A stretch of 64,000 bases of DNA from Stutzerimonas stutzeri (GTDB taxonomy: Bacteria; Pseudomonadota; Gammaproteobacteria; Pseudomonadales; Pseudomonadaceae), in NCBI RefSeq assembly GCF_024448695.1, contig NZ_JAMOHY010000012.1, positions 28,489 to 92,488 of the forward strand. Direction: 5' to 3'. This document shows, one piece after another, positions 1 to 11,959 of the stretch. How positions within the stretch are numbered: the first letter of the stretch is position 1; each line of letters begins with the position of its first letter. The notes below the pieces were generated by a model. The model was given only the letters and a program-made list of their open reading frames with translations. It searched no databases and had not been told where the DNA came from. The position numbers were made by a program, and so were the translations under genes.

Positions 1-1
1 A

Positions 2-781
2 GTGCTCGAACAGCAGTGCAGCGGCTGGGGCATGGAGGTCACCACCGCCGCATCTGGCAAGGAGGCACTGGCGCTGCTGCGTACCAAGGCCCACCTGCAT
101 GAGTATTTCGATGTGGTGCTGCTCGATCAGGGCATGCCCGGCATGACCGGCATGCAGCTGGCCAGCAAGATTCGCGAAGACTTCAGCCTCAACCACGACA
201 TCCTGCTGATCATGCTCACTGGTATGAGCAGCTCACCCAGCAAGATCGTAGCGCGTAACGCCGGCATCAAGCGCATCCTTGCCAAACCCGTGGCCGGCTA
301 TACCCTGAAAGCCACCTTGGCTGACGAGCTTGCCGGGCGTGTGACACGCCCCTCGCCCGCCTCAGTCAAAGCACCTTCGATACCCGAGGACTTCCGCATT
401 CTGGTGGCCGAGGACAACAGCATCTCGACCAAGGTCATTCGGGGCATGCTGAACAAACTCAACCTCAAGCCCGATACTGCCAGCGACGGACAGCAGGCAC
501 TGGCGGCCATCAAGGCACGGCACTACGACCTGGTTCTGATGGACTGCGAAATGCCGGTTCTCGACGGCTTTGAGGCCACCGCACAGCTACGCGCCTGGGA
601 AGCCGCAGAAAACCGGCCGCGTACACCGGTGATCGCACTCACGGCTCATATTCTCAGCGAGCACCGAGAACGTGCGAGAAAGGCCGGAATGGACGGACAC
701 ATGTCCAAACCGGTGGAAATGTCCCAGTTACGCGAACTGATCGAGCGTTGGGCTGCGCATAACCGCATGCCTCGCAGCTGA
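2..781 (+). CDS. Hybrid sensor kinase / response regulator, C-terminal part (5' end outside window)
   Basis: Two receiver domains in tandem. The first (about residues 1-110) has the phospho-acceptor Asp in LLDQGMPGM and the Lys in ILAKPV, but its beginning, with the acidic pocket, is cut off by the window edge. The second (about 130-255) is complete: acidic pocket VAEDN, phospho-Asp in LMDCEMPVLDG, Thr/Ala in ALTAH and Lys in MSKPV. The first codon available here is GTG, but the truncated first domain shows that the true start lies upstream. Tandem receivers at the C-terminus are usual for unorthodox hybrid histidine kinases of the BarA/LuxQ kind. No Hpt or output domain follows, so phosphate must pass to another protein. 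The signal and partner cannot be told from this fragment. Confidence 0.85.
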   Translation: MLEQQCSGWGMEVTTAASGKEALALLRTKAHLHEYFDVVLLDQGMPGMTGMQLASKIREDFSLNHDILLIMLTGMSSSPSKIVARNAGIKRILAKPVAGYTLKATLADELAGRVTRPSPASVKAPSIPEDFRILVAEDNSISTKVIRGMLNKLNLKPDTASDGQQALAAIKARHYDLVLMDCEMPVLDGFEATAQLRAWEAAENRPRTPVIALTAHILSEHRERARKAGMDGHMSKPVEMSQLRELIERWAAHNRMPRS

Positions 782-803
782 CGACCTGGCTGTTACGGGG
801 CTG

Positions 804-823
804 CCTGCCCTTCTCCGGGCAGG
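804..823 (+). terminator. Hairpin after the kinase gene, possible terminator
   Basis: A seven-base stem, CCTGCCC/GGGCAGG, with a six-base loop lies 23 bases after the stop. It is followed by GTGCAAAATC, not a T run, so it would be a weak intrinsic terminator or an mRNA 3' end stabiliser. Confidence 0.35.
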
Positions 824-1025
824 TGCAAAATCAGGTTCAAAGCACCCTTTGCAGAATAGCTGCCCACTGCTGCACAGCATCTGCCTGCCGGAATCTCAGC
901 GACCCGCACAGACTGAACAAAACGCCCTGAACGCTGCCGATAAAAAACCGACGTCGAATTTTGCGGTGTGCGTTCGATGCCCCAAGCCCGGCTTCGAGAC
1001 CGAGCCATTGCCCAGGAGCCCCTGC

Positions 1026-1979
1026 ATGATGAAAAGAAGCGATGTCGCCTGGACTCTGGTCGGCATCACTGCAGTACTGCTTTGCGGCTATCTGCTTTAT
1101 CAGGAAATTCGCACCCTGTCATTGGCCGAACTCGCCGAAAGCCTCGCAGCCATCAGCTACCGCAACTGGTTGCTGGCAGGGCTTGCCACACTTGGCGCCT
1201 ATTTCGCGCTCGCCTGGTACGACCGAATAGCCATCGCCCATCTGGGCAAGCGAATCTCCTGGTGGTTCATCACCCTCTGCTCGTTCACGACCTACGCGCT
1301 GGCACACAACATAGGTGCATCGGTGTTTTCCGGCGCGGTTTTGCGATACCGGGCCTACCGCAGCAAAGGGCTCACACCACACGAGATCGGCGTACTGATC
1401 GTCTTCTGCTCGCTGACCTTTGTGCTCGGCACCCTGCTGGCCGGTGGAACGGTATTGCTTCTGGAACCGGCGCTGCTGGACCGGCTGATCAATGTCGAAC
1501 GCTGGGTATCGACTGCAATCGGCCTGTCCCTGCTGTCTCTGGTCGGGCTTTACGTAATAGGTTCCTGGCGGCAGCTGGCTCCGTTTCACATCGGCAAATG
1601 GCGGATCGAATACCCGCGTCTGCCGATCGTCGGCAAGCAGTTGATTGCGGCACCGCTGGAGCTGCTCTGCGCCGCTGCAATCATCTACTTCGCCCTTCCC
1701 CCTGACAGCAATCCCGGCTATCTGGTGGTACTCGCCGTGTTTCTCGCTTCCTTTTCGCTGGCCCTGCTGTCCCATGCACCGGGCGGGCTGGGCGTACTTG
1801 AAGTGACATTTCTGGCGGCACTTCCGGAACTGGATACTGCCGATGTACTGGCCGCGCTGATCGTATTCAGAGGTTTTTATCTGATCCTTCCGTTAGCCCT
1901 GGCGATTCTCGTCGTCAGCGTATTCGAAACCACGCAATGGGCAGAAAAACGCAACCCGGGCTCAGTGTCAGGCCGTTGA
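1026..1979 (+). CDS. UPF0104 / lysylphosphatidylglycerol synthase-type membrane protein
   Basis: A 317-residue integral membrane protein with about eight hydrophobic segments, of the LPG_synthase_TM (YbhN/AglD-like) family. Typical family features are the NxG stretch (HNIGASVFSG, near residue 100) and the C-terminal HAPGGLGVLE motif. It lacks the cytosolic aminoacyl-transferase domain of MprF, so lysyl-lipid synthesis cannot be claimed; relatives are flippase-like or of unknown role. The start at 1026 is preferred because AGGAG lies at 1014-1018, seven bases upstream; the same frame is open from 849 but without a comparable ribosome binding site. It stands alone between the kinase and the next membrane protein. 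Confidence 0.8.
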   Translation: MMKRSDVAWTLVGITAVLLCGYLLYQEIRTLSLAELAESLAAISYRNWLLAGLATLGAYFALAWYDRIAIAHLGKRISWWFITLCSFTTYALAHNIGASVFSGAVLRYRAYRSKGLTPHEIGVLIVFCSLTFVLGTLLAGGTVLLLEPALLDRLINVERWVSTAIGLSLLSLVGLYVIGSWRQLAPFHIGKWRIEYPRLPIVGKQLIAAPLELLCAAAIIYFALPPDSNPGYLVVLAVFLASFSLALLSHAPGGLGVLEVTFLAALPELDTADVLAALIVFRGFYLILPLALAILVVSVFETTQWAEKRNPGSVSGR

Positions 1980-2062
1980 CGCGAAATCTCTTTGCATGGG
2001 TCAGGTAACCGAATGTCACCGAACCCCCATTGCCCCTATAGCCAAGTCCTCGGCGACAGGCG

Positions 2063-2839
2063 ATGATTCCGCCCTTATCCGAAATGAAAAAGACCCAGAT
2101 GACCGACACACATACCCGTCAGCCGACCGAGCACAAGCCCCGCCCCCTGATCGATCTGCTGATCAGCATCCTGATCCCATCGCTGATCCTCATGAAGCTC
2201 AGCGGTGAAGAACGCCTGGGGGCAGACGGCGCACTGGTGCTGGCATTGGCATTCCCACTCGGCTGGGGCCTTTTCGAACTGGTGAAATACCGCAAATTCA
2301 ACTGGATCGCCCTGCTGGGGCTGGTCAGCGTACTGCTGACTGGGGGTATCGGTCTGCTGCAACTGGACCCGCAATGGCTGGCCGTCAAGGAAGCAGCCAT
2401 CCCCGGCATTATCGGCATCGCCGTCCTGGGCTCCACACGTACGCGTTTCCCGCTGATCCGCACGCTGCTCTACAACCCCAAGTTGCTCAACGTCGACAAG
2501 GTGCACGAGCAGCTCGAACGCAACGGCCAGACGGCTCACTTCGAGACCCGACTGCTGCGCGCCACCTACTTTCTCAGCGGCACTTTCTTCTTTTCATCCT
2601 TCATGAACTACGTTCTCGCCAAGTGGATCGTCAACAGCCCGGCCGGCAGCGAAGCCTTCAATGCCGAACTGGGTCGCATGACCCTGCTCAGCTACCCGAT
2701 GATCGCAATTCCCAGCATGCTGATGATGATGGCGATCTTCTATTACCTCTGGCGCACCATCCACGGACTAACCGGACTGCGCCTGGAAGAGATCATGGCC
2801 ACCGGCGCGCATGACGGGCAGCCCGGCAAACCATCCTGA
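2063..2839 (+). CDS. VC0807-like conserved membrane protein
   Basis: A protein of 258 residues, or 246 if ATG 2099 is the start; neither start has a strong ribosome binding site. It has about six hydrophobic segments. The sequence resembles the VC0807 group, which is distantly related to intracellular septation protein A, but no catalytic motif is visible and no function should be assigned. The N-terminus is polar and basic (residues 1-25), then come a membrane pair at about 26-60, further segments near 85-130, a soluble stretch around NPKLLNVDKVHEQL, and two last segments near 165-230. It stands alone on the plus strand, facing the AEC transporter gene. Confidence 0.65.
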   Translation: MIPPLSEMKKTQMTDTHTRQPTEHKPRPLIDLLISILIPSLILMKLSGEERLGADGALVLALAFPLGWGLFELVKYRKFNWIALLGLVSVLLTGGIGLLQLDPQWLAVKEAAIPGIIGIAVLGSTRTRFPLIRTLLYNPKLLNVDKVHEQLERNGQTAHFETRLLRATYFLSGTFFFSSFMNYVLAKWIVNSPAGSEAFNAELGRMTLLSYPMIAIPSMLMMMAIFYYLWRTIHGLTGLRLEEIMATGAHDGQPGKPS

Positions 2840-3038
2840 CTGCCCTAATAGAGGGTTTGCAAAGTAGCGAGCGACGATCAGACAAGGCGCAACGGCCAGC
2901 AGGAGTAACAGCCGAAGATTGGCCCGAAGGATGAGCGCAGCGAGTCAATCAGCCGGAAAAGCGGTGTACTGCTGTATATAAGCATCTTCAGACTGATCAA
3001 CGCAGCATGGTCGGGCGCAGTAATTTGTAAACACCCTC
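2840..3038. repeat. Candidate dispersed intergenic repeat
   Basis: The gap between two convergent genes holds a stretch with AGACAAGGCGCAACGG near 2880, GAGCGCAGCGAGTCAATCAG near 2933 and GCAGTAATTTGTAAACACCC near its end. From memory this resembles intergenic sequence seen repeatedly in stutzeri-group pseudomonads. No second copy occurs in this window, so the call rests on resemblance only. No gene is seen in it. Confidence 0.3.
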
Positions 3039-3938
3039 TCACGCCGCCATCAGCCACATCCACATTGGCAGGCTGGCAGCCGACAGCAGGGTGGACAGAA
3101 AGACTGTCGAACTGACCGCACGGGTATCTTCCGCATTGGCCACAAAGGCCAGCACATTGACGCCGCTCGGACAGGCTGCCAACAGCACCAGAACCGCCCG
3201 CGCCTCCTGTCCCAGCCCAGGCAGCAGGCTGCTGAAGTACCACACCAGCAGCGGAAAGACTCCCAGCTTGACCAGCGTCAGCGCCAGTGCAGTCATGTTG
3301 GGTCGCAGGCGATAGCGCGACAGGCTGAGCCCCAGCACGATCAGCGCACAGGGCAATGCCGCCTGCGCCAGCCAGTCGGCGATGCGCCAGAGCGGCTGCG
3401 GCAGATCCAGGCTGGACACATTCAGCGCCGCCCCCAACAACAACCCGACAATCAGCGGGTTGGCCAGGTTTTTCAGCAATGATCCGGCACTGACCTTCTG
3501 CCCCGAACCAAAGGCACTGTAGAAACTCTGCAGAGAAAACAGGATCAGGCTGTGAAACACCAGAATGGCGAAGACATAGACCAGGCTCGCCGCCCCCAGC
3601 AGCGTGGTTACCAGGGGAATCCCGACCAGGACATTGTTTGAATAGGCCGCGGTCAATCCCAGTGCTGACGAGCGTCCGAGCAGACGGTGGGTAACCAGCC
3701 CGACCACGGCAAAAACCGTCAGCACCGGGCCGAAGTAGGCCAGTAGCAGCATCGGCGACATGCCATCACCGAGTTCGGCCCGGGCAATGCCGGTGAACAG
3801 AATCGCCGGCATGAACAGTTTGAAGGTGATATTGGCAAGACCCGTCGCCGCCTCGCCGGCCAGCCAGCGCCGCCAACCCAACACATAGCCGAGCATGATC
3901 AAGCCGAAGATAGGCACAATCGCCTGAAATACGCTCAC
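3039..3938 (-). CDS. AEC (auxin efflux carrier) family transporter
   Basis: A 299-residue protein with about ten membrane segments in two five-helix halves, as in the AEC/Mem_trans family of secondary carriers. Recognisable parts are the N-terminal IVPIFGLIMLGYVLG, the helix break NNVLVGIPL in the first half and the C-terminal ACPSGVNVLAFVAN. Bacterial members move malate, malonate and similar anions; the substrate here is unknown. The GTG start at 3938 is chosen because GGAG precedes it by eight bases and the protein then begins right at the first helix; an ATG 42 bases further upstream would add a polar tail atypical for the family. The gene is not in an obvious operon. Confidence 0.8.
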   Translation of the reverse strand: MSVFQAIVPIFGLIMLGYVLGWRRWLAGEAATGLANITFKLFMPAILFTGIARAELGDGMSPMLLLAYFGPVLTVFAVVGLVTHRLLGRSSALGLTAAYSNNVLVGIPLVTTLLGAASLVYVFAILVFHSLILFSLQSFYSAFGSGQKVSAGSLLKNLANPLIVGLLLGAALNVSSLDLPQPLWRIADWLAQAALPCALIVLGLSLSRYRLRPNMTALALTLVKLGVFPLLVWYFSSLLPGLGQEARAVLVLLAACPSGVNVLAFVANAEDTRAVSSTVFLSTLLSAASLPMWMWLMAA

Positions 3939-4062
3939 GCAGGATTCTCCACAATCGGCACGCCTTGTGTCGCGCCGCAAAAGCTCGCAAGAATACCCCT
4001 GTCAGCGGCGGGGATCACCAGAGCGCGATGATGTTGCGATACTTGCCGGCCAGCTCTGGCCT

Positions 4063-4953
4063 TCAGGCGTTCGCGGCAGCCAGCGTATCGAGAACGCGTG
4101 CCAGGTCGTCATGCCAGTCTTGCGGGGCAATGCCGAAGGTCTGCTCGAACTTCGTGCAGTCCAGCACCGACCAGGCAGGTCGGCGCGCGGGTGTAGGGTA
4201 TTGCGCGGTCGTGATTGCAGACACTTGCGGCACCTTCACAAGCAGGCCCCTTGCCGCAGCCTGACGAAATATCTCCTGCGCAAAGTCGAACCAGCTGCAT
4301 TGCGGATGACCGCTGTAGTGGTAAAGCCCCCAGGCCAGAGTGCCTTCGTGCGCATAGCGCTGAGCCAGTTGCAGCAGCGCCTCGGCAAGGCTGCCCGCCT
4401 GGGTGGGGCAACCGAATTGGTCGGCAACCACCGACAGCGCGTCACGCTGCTGCCCAAGACGCAACATGGTCTTGACGAAGTTGTGGCCGTGCACGCCGTA
4501 CACCCAACTGGTGCGCACGATCACATGCCGCTCCAGCACCCCCTGGATCGCGACCTCTCCCGCCAGCTTGCTGGCACCGTAGACACCGGTTGGCGCCACC
4601 GGATCGGTTTCACGGTAGGCTTTTTGCTCCTCGCCGGAAAACACATAGTCGGTGGAGATATGCAGCAACGGGATATTCGCCTGCTGTGCAGCCTCAGCCA
4701 GCCCGGCCACGCCATCACGATTGACTGCATAGGCTTGCTCGGCCTGTGTTTCGGCGTTATCAACGTGGGTATAGGCGGCAGCGTTGATGAGCAACCCCGG
4801 CTTGAACTGGCCAACCAGTTCCGCAATCCGCTGCTTATCGGTTATATCCAGTTGCTCCCGAGTCATGCCCAGCGCCTCGAGACCGTACACATGGGCACGG
4901 TCTACCAACTCGTGGCCGACCTGGCCACTGGCACCGCATACAAGGACTCGCAT
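4063..4953 (-). CDS. rfbD: dTDP-4-dehydrorhamnose reductase
   Basis: A 296-residue extended short-chain reductase, normal length for RmlD/RfbD, which makes dTDP-L-rhamnose from dTDP-4-keto-rhamnose with NAD(P)H. The N-terminus has the Rossmann motif GASGQVG (residues 7-13). INAAAYTHVDNAE, STDYVFSGE and the catalytic YGASK (Tyr-x3-Lys, near 129-133) are all present, as is RTSWVYG, which is typical of RmlD. The usual partners rmlB, rmlA and rmlC are not next to it, so either they are elsewhere or this is an orphan paralogue acting on another nucleotide-sugar. Confidence 0.88.
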   Translation of the reverse strand: MRVLVCGASGQVGHELVDRAHVYGLEALGMTREQLDITDKQRIAELVGQFKPGLLINAAAYTHVDNAETQAEQAYAVNRDGVAGLAEAAQQANIPLLHISTDYVFSGEEQKAYRETDPVAPTGVYGASKLAGEVAIQGVLERHVIVRTSWVYGVHGHNFVKTMLRLGQQRDALSVVADQFGCPTQAGSLAEALLQLAQRYAHEGTLAWGLYHYSGHPQCSWFDFAQEIFRQAAARGLLVKVPQVSAITTAQYPTPARRPAWSVLDCTKFEQTFGIAPQDWHDDLARVLDTLAAANA

Positions 4954-5134
4954 CGGATCATCACCTCATCGAAAGCCGCCAACAATGGCGAAGGCGGAAT
5001 TGTAAAGCAGATTCGGCTCACGCTCATCGGGCTGTAAGTGCCAGAGTAGCGCGGTGCGCGCCTCGTTCAGGCCTGCTTTGAAGGCTTTTGTTCCCCGCCG
5101 CGACAAGTATTTATCGCACCTCAAAGCAAGTCGT

Positions 5135-5160
5135 AAAAAAAGGCCACCCGAAGGTGGCCT
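5135..5160 (-). terminator. Intrinsic terminator of the dcw cluster (after lpxC)
   Basis: On the minus strand an eight-base stem AGGCCACC/GGTGGCCT with a four-base loop is followed by seven T. It lies 25 bases after the lpxC stop and is the first strong terminator seen behind mraZ. A-rich sequence on the other side may let it work in both directions. Confidence 0.85.
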
Positions 5161-5184
5161 TGAAAAAAGGAAGGAGAGTATTGC

Positions 5185-6096
5185 TCAGCCCGCAGCTGCC
5201 GGGCGCATGTAGGAGATCGGCGCGGTCTGGGAGTCATCGAAGGTCACCATTTCCCACGCATCCTTCTGTTCCATCAGGGTGCGCAGCAAACGGTTGTTCA
5301 ATGCATGTCCGGATTTGAAGCCGCGGAATTCACCGATCAGGCTTGTGCCCAGCAAGTAAAGATCACCAATTGCATCGAGAATCTTGTGCTTGACGAATTC
5401 GTCCTCGTAACGCAGGCCGTCTTCGTTAAGCACCTGGTCTTCATCGACCACGATGGCATTATCGACACTGCCACCCAGGGCCAGGTTGTGCGAGCGCAGG
5501 AATTCGATGTCGCGCATGAAGCCGAAGGTTCGCGCACGGCTGACTTCCTTGACGAAGGAAGTGCTGGAGAAATCCACGCTGGCAGTCTGAGTACGACCCT
5601 TGAATACCGGATGGTCGAAGTCGATCTCGAAACTCACCTTGAAGCCTTCGAACGGCAGGAAGGTGGCGCGCTTGTCGCCGTCCTCCACCGTGACTTCACG
5701 GATAATGCGGATGAACTTCTTCGGCGCGTCCTGCTCCTGCAGGCCAGCCGATTGAATCAGGAATACGAAAGGACCAGCGCTGCCATCCATGATCGGCACT
5801 TCCGATGCCGACAGTTCGACGAAAGCATTGTCGATGCCAAGCCCGGCCATCGCCGAGAGCAGGTGCTCCACCGTGTCGACTTTGACGTCGCCGCTGACCA
5901 GCGTTGTCGACATGGTGGTCTCGCCGACGTTCTCGGCCCGCGCGGCAATCTGTACCGGCGGATTGAGGTCGGTGCGGCAGAACACGATTCCAGTATCCAC
6001 AGGTGCCGGCTTCAGGGTCAGGTAAACCTTTTCCCCCGAATGCAGGCCGACGCCCGTGGCGCGAATGATGTTCTTCAAGGTGCGTTGTCTGATCAT
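5185..6096 (-). CDS. lpxC: UDP-3-O-acyl-N-acetylglucosamine deacetylase LpxC
   Basis: A 303-residue protein, the usual length for Pseudomonas LpxC. It is the zinc amidase that removes acetate from UDP-3-O-acyl-GlcNAc, the committed step of lipid A synthesis, in the cytoplasm. The zinc ligands are seen in [13 protein letters not shown] (His of the first motif) and HKILDAIGD (His and Asp of the HKxxD motif). The start MIRQRTLKN is that of the family. The gene is last in the dcw cluster, 111 bases after ftsZ, a gap large enough for its own promoter. In enterics LpxC is controlled by FtsH proteolysis through its C-terminus; here the tail ends [11 protein letters not shown], as in pseudomonads. 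Confidence 0.97.
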   Translation of the reverse strand: MIRQRTLKNIIRATGVGLHSGEKVYLTLKPAPVDTGIVFCRTDLNPPVQIAARAENVGETTMSTTLVSGDVKVDTVEHLLSAMAGLGIDNAFVELSASEVPIMDGSAGPFVFLIQSAGLQEQDAPKKFIRIIREVTVEDGDKRATFLPFEGFKVSFEIDFDHPVFKGRTQTASVDFSSTSFVKEVSRARTFGFMRDIEFLRSHNLALGGSVDNAIVVDEDQVLNEDGLRYEDEFVKHKILDAIGDLYLLGTSLIGEFRGFKSGHALNNRLLRTLMEQKDAWEMVTFDDSQTAPISYMRPAAAG

Positions 6097-6207
6097 GGCC
6101 TGGTTTCGCTAGTGCGCTGTTGCGAATGGTTTCCAACAAAGGCGGGGATCATAGCAGAAGCCCACTTTGCTGAATACCAATCACACCAATAGTCCTGATA
6201 AACCCAA

Positions 6208-7395
6208 TCAATCAGCCTGACGACGCAGGAATGCCGGAATATCCAGATAATCGAGATCCTCCTGGGGATTCAGCTTGGCCGCTGTAGCGGCAGCATGGGC
6301 CTGGTTGCGCATGATGGTCGGGCGATCCAGGTCACGGTAATTCACCGCAGCCTGATCCTGGCGAGGAGCCGAGGCAGCTTGCGACGCGACCGCTGCGGTC
6401 TGCACGGTGTTGTCCACAACCTTGACCGGCTTCTCGTTGCGCGGGCCAAGACCGGTTGCAACCACAGTGACGTGCAGCTCGTCGGTCATTTCCGGGTCGA
6501 TGACGGCGCCGACCTTGACGGTGGCCTCATCGGAAGCGAAGGCCTCGATGATTTCACCAACAGCCGCGTACTCGCCCAGGGACAAGTCAAGACCCGCCGT
6601 GATATTGACCAGAATGCCACGTGCCCCCTGCAGGTTGACGTCTTCAAGCAGTGGATTGCGAATCGCCGCCTCGGTAGCTTCACGGGCGCGGTTCGGGCCA
6701 GTGGCGCAACCGGTACCCATCATCGCCATGCCCATTTCACCCATGACGGTCTTGACGTCGGCGAAGTCGACGTTCATCAGCCCCGGACGCTGCATGATGT
6801 CGGAGATGCCACGTACCGCACCGGTCAGCACGTCATCGGCCTTGGCGAACGCGGACAGCAGGCTGGCATCCTTGCCGAGGATGGTCAGCAGTTTTTCGTT
6901 AGGGATGGTGATCAGCGAATCGACGCACTCGGACAGCTGACGAATGCCTTCGTCGGCAACCTGCATGCGACGACGCCCCTCGAACGGGAACGGACGGGTC
7001 ACCACGGCCACGGTGAGAATGCCCATTTCCTTGGCCACCGAAGCGATAACCGGCGCCGCACCAGTGCCGGTGCCGCCGCCCATGCCGGTGGTGATGAACA
7101 CCATATCGGCGCCCTGCAGCACCTCGGCGATGCGCTCGCGGTCGTCCATCGCGGCCTGACGACCGATGTCCGGATTGGTGCCTGCACCCAGGCCCTTGGT
7201 AATCGCGGAGCCCAACTGCAGTACGGTCCGCACATCGATTTTCTTCAGCGCCTGGGCATCGGTGTTGGCGCAGATGAACTCCACACCTTCAACGTTGTTG
7301 CGCACCATGTGGTTGACGGCATTGCCGCCGCCTCCGCCTACGCCAATCACCTTGATGACTGCACTTTGCGGGGTATGATCTACGAGTTCGAACAT
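6208..7395 (-). CDS. ftsZ: Cell division GTPase FtsZ
   Basis: A 395-residue tubulin homologue that forms the Z ring at mid-cell. The N-terminal GTP-binding domain has IGVGGGGGNAVNHM (about 17-30) and the tubulin signature GGGTGTGAAPV (about 105-115). The T7 synergy-loop region NVDFADVKTVM supplies the Asp that completes the neighbour's active site. A variable linker (about 320-380) leads to the conserved C-terminal peptide LDIPAFLRRQAD, which binds FtsA and ZipA. It lies 47 bases downstream of ftsA and is co-oriented with it. Confidence 0.98.
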   Translation of the reverse strand: MFELVDHTPQSAVIKVIGVGGGGGNAVNHMVRNNVEGVEFICANTDAQALKKIDVRTVLQLGSAITKGLGAGTNPDIGRQAAMDDRERIAEVLQGADMVFITTGMGGGTGTGAAPVIASVAKEMGILTVAVVTRPFPFEGRRRMQVADEGIRQLSECVDSLITIPNEKLLTILGKDASLLSAFAKADDVLTGAVRGISDIMQRPGLMNVDFADVKTVMGEMGMAMMGTGCATGPNRAREATEAAIRNPLLEDVNLQGARGILVNITAGLDLSLGEYAAVGEIIEAFASDEATVKVGAVIDPEMTDELHVTVVATGLGPRNEKPVKVVDNTVQTAAVASQAASAPRQDQAAVNYRDLDRPTIMRNQAHAAATAAKLNPQEDLDYLDIPAFLRRQAD

Positions 7396-7442
7396 GTCCC
7401 TCTCTCCTTCCAGCTTTCTAGTTGTGGTTTCTGCCGCACTGC

Positions 7443-8690
7443 TCAGAAATTGCCCTGGATCCAGCTTTTCAGCCGTTCCACGACAGATGGTTTGGTTTCT
7501 TCAGCGAAGTTGCCGAGACCGGACATGGAGTTGCCGTCGGTCTGCTTGCGCATGCCGTACAGCAACAGGCCCACGCCCGTTGAATAAATGGGGTTGCGGA
7601 CGACGTCCGTCAGTCCATGGAAACTGTGCGGTGCACCCAGGCGCACCGGCATGTGGAAGATTTCTTCGGCCAGCTCGACGGCGCCTTCCATCTTCGCCGT
7701 ACCACCTGTGAGAACGATGCCTGCCGGCACCAGATCCTCGTAACCGCTGCGCCGCAGTTCAGCCTGGATCAGGGTAAACAGCTCGTCATAGCGGGGTTCG
7801 ACCACTTCGGCCAGCGCCTGGCGCGAGAGTTCCCTTGGTGGCCGGTCGCCAACGCTGGGCACCTTGATGGTTTCACCCGGGCCGGCCAGCTTGGCAAGCG
7901 CGCAAGCATAGCGAATCTTGATCTCTTCGGCGTACTGCGTGGGCGTGCGCAGGGCCATGGCGATATCGTTGGTGACCTGATCACCGGCAATCGGAATGAC
8001 GGCGGTATGTCGGATCGCACCCTCGGTGAAGATGCAGATATCGGTGGTGCCACCGCCGATGTCCACCAGGCAGACGCCCAGCTCCTTCTCGTCATCGGTC
8101 AGCACTGCGTGTGCCGAGGCCAGCTGTTCGAGAATGATGTCGTCCACCTCCAGACCGCAGCGACGCACACACTTTTCGATGTTCTGCGCGGCATTCACCG
8201 CACACGTCACCACGTGGACCTTCGCCTCCAGACGCACGCCAGACATGCCCAGCGGCTCGCGCACGCCTTCCTGGTTGTCGATCACATAGTCCTGCGGCAG
8301 GGTATGCAACACACGCTGATCCGCTGGAATAGCCACGGCCTGAGCCGCATCCAGCACGCGCTCTAGGTCCGCACTGCTGACTTCGCGGTCGCGGATAGCG
8401 ACAATCCCGTGGGAATTGAGGCTGCGGATGTGATTGCCCGCCAGACCGACGAATGCCGAATGGATACGACAGCCCGCCATGAGCTGGGCTTCCTCAACCG
8501 CACGCTGAATCGACTGTACGGTGGATTCGATATTGACCACGACGCCCTTCTTCAGGCCGCGCGAAGGGTGAGTACCGATGCCAACGATCTCCAGCTCACC
8601 ATCGGGCGTTACTTCGCCCACCAGCGCCACCACCTTGGAGGTGCCGATATCGAGACCGACGATCATCTTGCCGCTTTGCACGCTAGACAT
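7443..8690 (-). CDS. ftsA: Cell division actin-like protein FtsA
   Basis: A 415-residue actin-family ATPase that ties FtsZ filaments to the inner membrane. Phosphate-1 motif VGLDIGTSKV near the N-terminus, phosphate-2 LVDIGGGTTDI and adenosine motif GIVLTGGTAKMEG are present, together with a C-terminal amphipathic helix (VVERLKSWIQGNF) for membrane binding. The start at 8690 (MSSVQSGKM) matches the Pseudomonas FtsA beginning and has GAGG about ten bases upstream; an ATG nine bases earlier has poorer spacing. ftsQ ends only 12 bases upstream, so the two are probably co-translated. Confidence 0.97.
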   Translation of the reverse strand: MSSVQSGKMIVGLDIGTSKVVALVGEVTPDGELEIVGIGTHPSRGLKKGVVVNIESTVQSIQRAVEEAQLMAGCRIHSAFVGLAGNHIRSLNSHGIVAIRDREVSSADLERVLDAAQAVAIPADQRVLHTLPQDYVIDNQEGVREPLGMSGVRLEAKVHVVTCAVNAAQNIEKCVRRCGLEVDDIILEQLASAHAVLTDDEKELGVCLVDIGGGTTDICIFTEGAIRHTAVIPIAGDQVTNDIAMALRTPTQYAEEIKIRYACALAKLAGPGETIKVPSVGDRPPRELSRQALAEVVEPRYDELFTLIQAELRRSGYEDLVPAGIVLTGGTAKMEGAVELAEEIFHMPVRLGAPHSFHGLTDVVRNPIYSTGVGLLLYGMRKQTDGNSMSGLGNFAEETKPSVVERLKSWIQGNF

Positions 8691-8702
8691 GTGTTTCATT
8701 CC

Positions 8703-9560
8703 TCAATTCTTCGCAACGACGGACGGATCCGCCGCAGTCGGACTCGGCTCGCGCCAGGCCACGGCCAGGCCGTTGGCATAGCGCAGATCGATCCGCGCAA
8801 TTTTTTCGCTCTCCTGCGCCAGCGTTTGCTGGTAAATGGCAGTGAAGCGACGCATTTTTTCGATTATCTGGTCTCTGCCCAGTGACAGTTCGATGCCCTG
8901 ATCTGTCGTCACGAACCAGCTACCACGCGCGCGCAACTCCAGGCGCTCGATGGAAAAGCCCAGGGGGCGCAACATCTGACTGAGCATCTGGTATTGCTGC
9001 ATGACTCGTTGCTGAGCCCGCTTCGGACCATGCAACTGCGGCAGGTGTTCATAGCGGGCCAGGTCACTGGGCGTAAAAGCCTGACCACTGTTGTTCAGCA
9101 GCGCCTCATCACCCCAGCGAGCAATGGGCAAATGCTCTTCCAGACGCACCGTGACCTGATCCGGCCAGACGCGACGCACCTCAACATGAGCAATCCAGGG
9201 CATCTGCTCAAGGTCGTGGCGCAAGGCATCCAGATCAACCTTGAAGAAGCTGGCTTCGACGAACGGCGCCATGCGCTCCTGCACAGTCAACTGATCGACA
9301 TAGGTCAGATCACCCCGAACGCTGACCTTGGAGATTGGTCGATCGGCATAGGGCGCCAGGCGCTCACCCAGCTCGTAAATTCCGACAGCCAGCACGACCA
9401 GCAGTAACGGCCAGAGAATGCGCTTCACTGCACTCAGGCTCGGACGCGGCAGGCGCGCCGACAGTGGCTCACGCTGCACCAGACGGCTCGCACCACGCTG
9501 CGGCGGCTTGCGCGTGGCGCGACCGCTGGCGGGTTGTGAGTGACGCAGCGTGGTGATCAT
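8703..9560 (-). CDS. ftsQ: Cell division protein FtsQ
   Basis: A 285-residue bitopic membrane protein of the divisome that links FtsB/FtsL to the Z ring. A basic cytoplasmic tail (about 1-45) is followed by a single membrane helix ([18 protein letters not shown]) and a periplasmic POTRA domain opening with [13 protein letters not shown]. The beta domain and the typical [19 protein letters not shown] follow. The length agrees with Pseudomonas FtsQ (about 287). It sits three bases after ddlB. Confidence 0.96.
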   Translation of the reverse strand: MITTLRHSQPASGRATRKPPQRGASRLVQREPLSARLPRPSLSAVKRILWPLLLVVLAVGIYELGERLAPYADRPISKVSVRGDLTYVDQLTVQERMAPFVEASFFKVDLDALRHDLEQMPWIAHVEVRRVWPDQVTVRLEEHLPIARWGDEALLNNSGQAFTPSDLARYEHLPQLHGPKRAQQRVMQQYQMLSQMLRPLGFSIERLELRARGSWFVTTDQGIELSLGRDQIIEKMRRFTAIYQQTLAQESEKIARIDLRYANGLAVAWREPSPTAADPSVVAKN

Positions 9561-9563
9561 CGG

Positions 9564-11951
<2,388 letters not shown>

Positions 11952-11959
<8 letters not shown>

